The notes under the pieces were generated by a model. The model saw nothing but the letters and a program-made list of their open reading frames with translations, was not told the DNA's origin and searched no databases. The position numbers and the translations under genes were made by a program. A DNA stretch of 64,000 nt from Ephydatia muelleri (taxonomy: Eukaryota > Porifera > Demospongiae > Spongillida > Spongillidae), in assembly GCA_013339895.1 (NCBI GenBank), contig JABACO010000014.1:5935755-5999754 (forward strand), in the 5' to 3' direction. Numbering within the stretch: position 1 is the stretch's first letter; the number at the start of each line of letters is the position of its first letter. Positions 55,963 through 64,000 of the stretch are shown one piece after another.

Positions 55963-57230
55963 AAACCAACATGTTCCAAATGGTTACATCACCTCACCAT
56001 AGCCAACATGCTCCTAATGGTTACATCACCTCACCAACATGTTCCTAATGGTTACATCACCTCACCATAGCCAACATGCTAATGGTTACATCACCTCACC
56101 ATAGCCAACATGCTCCTAATGGTTAATCACCTCACCATAGCCAACATGCTCCTAATGGTTACATCACCTCACCATAGCCAACATGCTCCTAATGGTTACA
56201 TCATCTCACCATAGCCAACATGCTCCTAATGGTTACATCACCTCACCATAGCCAACATGCTCCTAATGGTTACATCATCTCACCATAGCCAACATGCTCC
56301 TAATGGTTACATCACCTCACCATAGCCAACATGCTCCTAATGGTTACATCACCTCACCAACATGTTCCTAATGGTTACATCACCTCACCATAGCCAACAT
56401 GCTCCTAATGGTTACATCACCTCACCAACATGTTCCTAATAGTTACATCACCTCACCATAGCCAACATGCTCCTAATGGCTACATCACCTCACCATAGCC
56501 AACATGCTCCTAATGGTTACATCACCTCACCATAGCCAACATGCTCCTAATGGCTACATCACCTCACCATACCCAACATGGCTACATCACCTCACCATAG
56601 CCAACATGCTCCTAATGGTTACATCACCTCACCATAGCCAACAAGCTCCTAATGTCTACATCACCTCACCATAGCCAACATGCTCCTAATGGCTACATCA
56701 CCTCACCATAGCCAACATGCTCCTAATGGCTACATCACCTCACCATAGCCAACATGCTCCTAATGGCTACATCACCTCACCATAGCCAACATGCTCCTAA
56801 TGGCTACATCACCTCACCATAGCCAACATGCTCCTAATGGTTACATCACCTCACCATAGCCAACATGCTCCTAATGGTTACATCACCTCACCATAGCCAA
56901 CATGCTCCTAATGGTTACATCACCTCACCATAGCCAACATGCTCCTAATGGCTACATCACCTCACCATAGCCAACATGCTCCTAATGGTTACATCACCTC
57001 ACCATAGCCAACATGCTCCTAATGGTTACATCACCTCACCATAGCCAACATGCTCCTAATGGCTACATCACCTCACCATAGCCAACATGCTCCTAATGGT
57101 TACATCACCTCACCATAGCCAACATGCTCCTAATGGCTACATCACCTCACCATAGCGAACAAGCTCCTAATGGCTACATCACCTCACCATAGCCAACATG
57201 CTCCTAATGGTTACATCACCTCACCATAGC
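55963..57230. repeat. 37-bp minisatellite, array 2 (about 34 units)
   Basis: Same unit as 15232-15992. Several units are shortened to CACCAACATGTTCC. The last unit on the right (57205-57230) overlaps the C-terminal codons and stop of CLASRP. Confidence 0.95.
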
Positions 57231-57355
57231 TGTGACGAGGAGATGGTGACCTTGAAATGGAGCGTCTTGCCTCCCCGTAAGGATCTCTGCAAAACAACAG
57301 AAGGGATGGCAGTTTTGTAAAGCTAAGAAATGATGTAGCTGAAGAGGGTATGCCA

Positions 57356-57432
<77 letters not shown>

Positions 57433-58384
57433 AACACACACATACAAACACACACACACACACACACACACATGAACAGACATACAGGTTCTATGGTTCA
57501 AAAATGTACACAACAGATTACTAACGATCAAGATTACTCTGCAAAGCAAGCAAAACGATGTCATGAACATCTTTACAATCCCAAATGGCCATTGCATAAT
57601 TTGATGTAAAGCCCCACCCTCCTAGGAGTAACCCCGCCCACATCTCAAACAGGTTGCCACATGTCTAGAGGCTTATACTATATTAGATGTGCACCGTCAT
57701 GACTCTATGCTAAGAATCCTCCTCCCCAGTCCTGCAGTACCTCTCCTTGATCTTTCTTGTCTGTTCCCTCATTTCTTCTTCACGTTCCTAGGGGCCAGAA
57801 TGCAGGGACATTAGGCATCAATATGCCACACCCCTTCTATCCAACCACACTGTATCCCCTGTCCCTTGTTACCATCCTCTCTGCCTCTTTCTGGTCTTCC
57901 TTTTGCCTTTGCTGCCTTTTGTCTGTCTTGTCTATGAATGGAGAAAGAAAGATACAACTGTGATCCATGATCGTCTTCATCTCCCCAAGATTACCTCACT
58001 CACTCATCTTACACGCCTTGGACCCATGATCGTCTTCATCTCCACAAGATTACCTCACTCACTCATCTTACATGCCTTGCTTTATACCTCACCATCACCT
58101 CACCTTCCCTACATCTCGCCTCTTCCAAACCACACCTCCTCCCCTCACACCACACCACACACACAGCTGCAGAGCAAATGCCAACGCCCATGGGCTCCAC
58201 CCCTTAACATACACTGCTTGTTGAGTTGTGCCTGCATCCTCTTCTTCAGCTTCTCCTGGGGAGTGAGCTTAGCCTATAGAGGGTGCAAGAGGTAAGGGTT
58301 AGCATCAATGGGCACTGACTATATGTGCTTGCATGTGATGTTTGTATGTGGTGTGTGTGTGTATGCATACAATGGAATGTATAC

Positions 58385-58449
<65 letters not shown>

Positions 58450-59338
58450 TCATGAACATGTGGCATGAACAAATACCTTGTCTTTCTCTTTAGTTTTGAC
58501 AGCTGTCACAGGACTTTGGTGAAAGGAGAGAGGTCACCAGAACGATGTACATGCAGTGAGGCTCAATTAGTAAGTCACATGGCCAATAATAACAGATCAC
58601 ATGACTAGAGGATCACATGACTAGCAAGTCACATTTGTATACATGCACTGTACAATGTAGCTAAAGTACTAACAGATCACATGACCAACTGCAGCAAATC
58701 ACATGACAAACGGGTGACACATGCAGATTCTTCTAGAACCACTCACGCTTTTGGCTTCTCAGGAGGTGTGTCTCTCCTCTCCTCTTCTGCTGGTACCTCA
58801 CTATCCTCAGGTGACAATGGCTCACTGTTGTCCTTGGCAACCTTAGCCCCGCCCACCTCCTCTCGTGGGGAGGGGCTCCCCCTTGTTCTCTGGGGCACAG
58901 GGGGAGAGGGGGACGGTTGTCTGCGGGACTTTGAGGAGGAGGAGGAGCTGCTGATGCTGTGACGTCTAGGAGAGGGTGATCGTGAGCTTGAAGGACTCCT
59001 CCCCCTTGGTGGTGACCTCCTCCCCCTCCCCATTGGAGACCTCCTCCCCTCTCCCCTAGAGGAGGTGTGGACACGTGATGACCTGCTAGCTCCGTTATGG
59101 CTTGAGCTACGACTCCTCCTCCCCCTCCTCCTGCCTCTGTTGTCACTGCTATCACTCCTGGAGCGTCTGCAAGGAGGGGGGAGAGGATGTAGAGAGTAGA
59201 GAGAGAGAGGGAGGGGGAGAGAGAGAGAGAGAGAGGGAGGGAGGGGAGAAGGAGAGGAGAGAGAGAGAGAGAGAGAGAGGGAGAGGGGGAGGAGAGAGAG
59301 AGAGAGGAGAGAGGAGAGAGAGGAGAGACGAGGAGAGA

Positions 59339-59370
<32 letters not shown>

Positions 59371-62300
59371 TACAAGATGATGGCTCATTAAGAGACTGGT
59401 TCATGATGGTGTGTTCATTTGTTGTGAATCACACGCACAGTATTCCGCCTACATATCTACACTTTATTTAGTCTACGCACACACTCACACCACCAAGCCC
59501 TTCACACCACACCCACAAACTCCATCAGCTAACCTTCTTCGTCTCTCACGACTACGACTCCTCGTCCGAGATCTCTCAGAGTGTCTCCATGACGACGAGC
59601 GACGACGGCGCCTGTCAGGTGAGCGTGACCTCTTTGACCTTGCATTGTGAGAGGATCCACTGGAATGAGGTGACTCCAGCTTCCTCCTCCTGCCCCCCTG
59701 AGGGGACAACTTCTTCTCCAATCCTCTGCTCTGGAGAGGCTTGTTGGACGACTGGGGGTACTGGTGGAATGGGGACTGGAGGGGGAGGTGGCTCCTCCAT
59801 GCCGAACTCTGTGATGTATTCCACTTTGCCCACTACGGGACTTGGTGACCGCGAGTGCGAGCTGGTCTCCCTGGTGTGCAGACACACCCACACCACACAC
59901 CACACACCACACACACATTTTTAGTCACCATAACATTTTAGGAATCGTTTTTTTTATTAGTCATGCTATAAATAGACTGATAAATTATTACTTCAGCTTT
60001 GTCTCACAAAAATAAAGAAATTGAATACGAATTCAAATTAACAAGGTTAGCATCTAGCAGTCCATGGAAGGTTCAAAAGTTGTCACTTCCTCACTCTTGT
60101 CTCCTCAGTACTTCTTTCAGCCTGCATACAGCACCACTAAGAGGTCACACGCTTGCACACAGCACCACTAAGAGGTCACACGCTTGCACACAGCACCACT
60201 AAGAGGTCACACGCTTGCATACAGCACCACTAAGAGGTCACACGCTTGCATACAGCACCACTAAGAGGTCACACGCTTGCACACAGCACCACTAAGAGGT
60301 CACACGCCTGCATACAGCACCACTAAGAGGTCACACGCCTGCACACAGCACCACTAAGAGGTCACACGCCTGCACACAGCACCACTAAGAGGTCACACGC
60401 TTGCACACAGCACCACTAAGAGGTCACATGCCTGCATACAGCACCCCTAAGAGGTCACACGCTTGCATACAGCACCACTAAGAGGTCACACGCTTGCACA
60501 CAGCACACTAAGAGGTCACACGCCTGCACACAGCACCACTAAGAGGTCACACGCCTGCACACAGCACCACTAAGAGGTCACACGCCTGCACACAGCACCA
60601 CTAAGAGGTCACACGCTTGCACACAGCACCACTAAGAGGTCACACGCTTGCACACAGCACCACTAAGAGGTCACACGCCTGCACACAGCACCACTAAGAG
60701 GTCACACGCCTGCACACAGCACCACTAAGAGGTCACACGCCTGCACACAGCACCCCTAAGAGGTCACACGCCTGCACACAGCACCACTAAGAGGTCACAC
60801 ACCTGCACACAGCACCCCTAAGAGGTCACACGCTTGCACACAGGCGCGTGATCATGCAACAAGTCACAATATAATCGCTACACTATTCGAGAGTCTTGTA
60901 AGCCGCAGCGCCATAAGTGATTGTGATCACTGATTGTTGTGTGGACTAACATATTTAGAACGTTACTGGTGTGCCCAGTGTGGAGTGATATATATGACAT
61001 TACATCATAGTTGCAGTTCCTAATTTTAGTTGCACCATTAAATAAAAGTTAAAGATTCATTTTAACGAACACTTTCATAACTAAAAACACGGACATACAC
61101 ACACCCTCCTTTGCCACTCCCTCACCTCCAACCTCCTCACTAACCCCCCCTCTCCCCCCCCCCCCCCCCCCACCCTCTCTCTCAACTCCTTACCTTCCTC
61201 TTCATCTGGACCATATGGTTCATACGTTGGACTCGATCTTGATGCATAGCTATAATATGTAGCGAGAGGAATCTAATTGAAGCACGCCGTACTGTTCTTC
61301 TACAAGAATCAAACTGCAAGCAAGCCTACGTCCCAAAACCTCCCACAGATCTGACTGTCATGGAGACAATCTATTTCAATCCCATCCCTCAATCTTGCCA
61401 CTCTTTTGCAAGGCATTTGATGCAGCCACACTCGCACATTTTTCCTATTCCTGTTGCAATAATTTGATACAACTGTTTGTGGTCCAATTTACCCGCACTA
61501 TTCCATGACAACCAAACCAGCCTCCAAAGGGTGAAGGAAGTTGGAGATGCCAGTGGGGACAGTGTGCAAGGACAAACAGCGACAGAGCTGGTACCTGGGT
61601 GGGGTTGGTTGACGATTACTAACAACACGCTTCTCCTTCAGTAGCCTTCTTTCTCTGCGAGCTTTTTTGCCCTGAGAATGCAGCAAAAAAAAGTTAACAC
61701 CACAGTAAAGAAACACTCATGTATGCCCCTACAGAGTACACACATATGCCATCACACACATAGAACACCAAATATCCACCACACACATCACAATCACACC
61801 TCATACACCCCGCATAACACATACACTCAAGCATAAAAAAACTCACAGAGAAGTTGGACTTCTCCAGGTCAGCAAGTCTAGCCAGCTTCTGTTCCTCCAG
61901 CTGTTCCTTTTCCGCTCTCAGGTTACTTGAGGGGCATGGGCACTAATTAAAGTGTGCCACACTAAACAGAGCTGACTCACTTGCAGAACGTGCCAGGGAT
62001 ATACCATAACTGAGGGCCAGCAGGTTCAATTTATCGACCTGTAAGATAGGCATCAAAACTCAACACAAAGGGATGAGAGTTTGAAAGGGGTGTGGCAAGA
62101 TGGGTCGGAAAACTAAAATGTTGATGAGAAGGCTTGGTGGAGGAGAGAGGGAAGGAGTTATAAAAAGGGCAGGTGACCTGAGCTGGGAGCAACGAATCCA
62201 CATCCACATCCATCTCAAATTCACTTTCGCTGCTGAACTCTTTGTCCTCATCATCCTCTCCCTCCTCCTCGTCATCATCCTGTCGGCGGTCGTTGGCCCC

Positions 62301-62812
62301 TCCCCCACCACTGCTGTCATCATATTTGAAGGCTATTGCTGCTTTGGCCTGGGACCTGTCAGGGTTCAAAGTTCACATTAATAATTCGAGGGAGGTTGGG
62401 CTGGCATAGAACCGGAAATGCACCCACGAATTTGATCAATCAATATTTTTCCTTTCCTTTTCATTTTTGAATTGCACAATGCACAGCACACTATCAAAAC
62501 CATTCAGATACCAATTTGTGTTTGGGAATCAACAGGGTTAATCAATACTAGTACAGTAGCCAGGCTTGCCTGCTACACCGCAAAACCCAAGCTGAAGAAG
62601 ACAGGCAGGCAGGGGCTACGTGCCACAAACTACACTGAGCTCACTTGAGTTTGGACTTCTTGTCCTTGGGTGTAGTGGTCGGATACATCTCGTCCACATC
62701 GATCTTTGCCAAGGCGTCACTGTCCGCCACATTCTTGAAGGCGTTGAGAACCAGCGCCCGGTAACGCTCGTAGTTACACCGCGCCTCCTCAACCTCTTCA
62801 TCACGACTCAGC
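57211..62812 (-). CDS. CLASRP: CLASRP-like SR-rich splicing regulator, 3' two-thirds
   Basis: Exon by exon this follows human CLASRP (CLK4-associating SR-rich protein), a nuclear splicing regulator. Exons: 62645-62812 (EARCNYERYRALVLNAF, DEMYP); 62178-62355 (SQAKAAIAFKYDDSS, acidic, DVDVDSLLPAQ); 61981-62038 (VDKLNLLALSYGIS); about 61855-61920 (EKEQLEEQKLARLADLEKS); about 61596-61670 (GKKARRERRLLKEKR); about 61196-61246 (YASRSSPTYEPYGPDEEE); about 59746-59880 (SPSPVVGKVEYITEFG); about 59536-59745 (SR); 58747-59166 (140-aa SR exon); about 58477-58502 (VKTKEKDK); about 58216-58271 (AKLTPQEKLKKRMQAQL); about 57880-57950; about 57735-57785 (EREEEMREQTRKIKER); 57211-57286 (RDPYGEARRSISRSPSPRHS, stop). 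The N-terminal exons lie beyond 63.8 kb. The phase changes at about 59745, where paralogues have an intron, so that junction is unsure. Confidence 0.75.
57357..57470. repeat. (CA)n microsatellite in a CLASRP intron
   Basis: About 110 bases of CA with a few TACAAA interruptions. Confidence 0.95.
58389..58446. repeat. (CA)n microsatellite in a CLASRP intron
   Basis: Pure CA over 58 bases. Confidence 0.95.
59176..59372. repeat. (GA)n-rich tract beside the large SR exon
   Basis: GAGAGAG with GGGA variations, directly upstream of the acceptor at 59166 on the minus strand. There it supplies a long CT-rich polypyrimidine tract. Confidence 0.9.
60120..60843. repeat. 31-bp minisatellite in a CLASRP intron (about 23 units)
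   Basis: The unit is AGCACCACTAAGAGGTCACA followed by CGCYTGCAYAC, 31 bp. The array lies between the YEPYGPDEEE exon and the VVGKVEYITEFG exon. It is not present in the partial CLASRP copies. Confidence 0.95.
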
Positions 62813-62930
62813 CTACCACAGAGCCACAGGCAAAATGACCCCCCATGTAAAGACACATTACACAGTAATCCTTCTACCACCAGCTTTAAACAAAGGAATG
62901 AGCAATGGTGACAATTGGAAAGAACATTAA

Positions 62931-63861
62931 TCTTTAATCTGCGTGAAACGATCCTGAATTATCGGTAAAATCCTGAATTCAGGATAGTGAGTTCTTCCGT
63001 TTATAACAACCATTGCTGCAAAAATTAAAATCATTAAAACATAGAAGCTGTTTGTTTCAACAATGGTGCGCACATTCTATAGCATGGAATAATTTTTATC
63101 ATCTAGAAAGCTGCCCAAACTTCAAGGATGCATAAGCACGGTGCGTTGCTCTCGCTTACATAAATTAAATAATTAGCAATTTATAGTTTGGAATGCTTAC
63201 AAAGAGCATTGAACTATCAATTTTACTCCTTTTCACTACTTATTGGTGGTAGCACCTCCAGACTCTTGTTAGAAGTTGTATTTTTATCAAACTTGTACTC
63301 AAAATAATAGAAAAGTGTAATTAATGATCACTGTTCGAGCATCTGCCCCTTCTTTTTATGTCCCAACAGTACTGGTGACAGCATTTCTACCAATGCCAGG
63401 CATTTCTGCATTGCTCTCAACGACAGAAATGCTGTTTTATTGTTATTTTGCAGAGGCTAACCATCGTACCACCCGCTCTGACTCGCTTCGCTTAGTCCGT
63501 CTTGAGTTCATTCGATGCTCGTATCTCCTGTGTCCCATACTCTTGAATTTGCTTTTATGGCTCTCCTTGCAGATCTTTGTAACAGTTTCTATCTTGAAAG
63601 TAAGCTTCCTGCTCTTTCCTCAACTTTATACCTGACTTTGATGGTATTTGCGAACGAAAAAGGAAACTAAGCCTAAACATTGTTTTTTTCTAAATTTGAA
63701 CGACTAAACTGGATAGCGCTGTTTAGAAGAAAGCCTACAGAAGCTAAATAGCAAAAAAAAAATCATCAATACCGTTCGAATTGATGTTCGATACGAGCGG
63801 CGTAAAGTCATCCTTAATTCAGGATTTCCATCCTGAATTAAGGATGAAAATAGATTAAAGG
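62931..63861. mobile_element. 931-bp TIR element flanked by TTAA
   Basis: The left end TCTTTAATCTGCGTG and the inverse of the right end (CCTTTAATCTATTTTC) are similar. Both lead into ATCCTGAATT words, and TTAA stands at 62927-62930 and 63862-63865. A TTAA duplication is known for piggyBac and Kolobok. No transposase is visible; a 103-codon frame inside (63324) has no recognisable motif. It lies just upstream of the CLASRP exon at 62645-62812, in an intron. Confidence 0.6.
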
Positions 63862-64000
63862 TTAAGAAGGACCCTTTAAAGTGATATTAAATAAAGGTTT
63901 TTGCATGAAGAAGATGGTATATGGGGATACTGTATCCTTATCATTATCATACCACAATTACTGAGTGACAGCAATTTATGGTCCAAATACACAAAGCATT

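Noticed and set aside
59152-59388. Ser/Leu-rich plus-strand and minus-strand frames
   Set aside because: They are shadows of a GA/CT microsatellite in a CLASRP intron.
63324-63635. 103-codon frame as a membrane protein
   Set aside because: It lies within a TIR element, has no recognised motif, and overlaps an internal inverted repeat.

Overview
The window is eukaryotic and animal. It has short spliced introns (66 and 149 nt in one gene), an ankyrin-Roc-COR-death-domain gene of the kind expanded in basal metazoans, a CLASRP-type SR splicing factor gene, and dense transposons and satellites. I infer an early-branching marine invertebrate, most likely a sponge. That is inference from gene content and compactness; no marker gene settles it.

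Layout. 0.4-3.9 kb: a DNA transposon with 9-bp target duplications that carries a RecQ-like helicase fragment and was itself hit by a DIRS-like retroelement fossil. 3.9-5.1 kb: a palindromic element. 5.5-12.8 kb: one large host gene (28 ankyrin repeats, Roc, COR, then two death-fold domains) cut in two by a 1.84-kb foldback element flanked by TA. 13.7-14.05 kb: a small intronless ORF. 14.9-27.1 kb: copy A of a duplicated block, holding CLASRP fragments, a decayed WW-NYN gene, a 5.3-kb minisatellite that grew out of the lysine-rich start of that gene, and retroelement scraps. 27.5-32.9 kb: two short MITEs, then a large inverted repeat whose arms each carry a solo GIY-YIG gene and whose centre holds a third, rearranged WW-NYN/CLASRP copy (B). 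32.9-37.9 kb: a BEL/Pao retroelement fossil with LTRs. 38.4-43.7 kb: an RGG-rich fragment, a CACTA-like transposase relic and a TIR transposon of unnamed family. 43.7-48.5 kb: copy C of the duplicated block, with the best WW-NYN gene (one in-frame TAA). 49.4-55.5 kb: more MITEs, low-complexity DNA and a second, inverted copy of the unnamed transposon. 55.5-62.8 kb: the apparent parental CLASRP gene on the minus strand, with one minisatellite overlapping its stop codon and another in an intron. A TTAA-flanked element lies at the right edge.

Four points deserve follow-up. (1) The WW-NYN putative RNA-cleaving protein is repeatedly co-duplicated with pieces of the neighbouring splicing-factor gene. 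(2) A minisatellite of roughly 113 units grew from a coding lysine tract. (3) The foldback insertion removes the death domains from a Roco receptor-like gene. (4) The TAGTC...GACTA family with 9-bp duplications ranges from 109-bp MITEs to a helicase-bearing member. All family calls come from reading motifs by eye; no database search was run.
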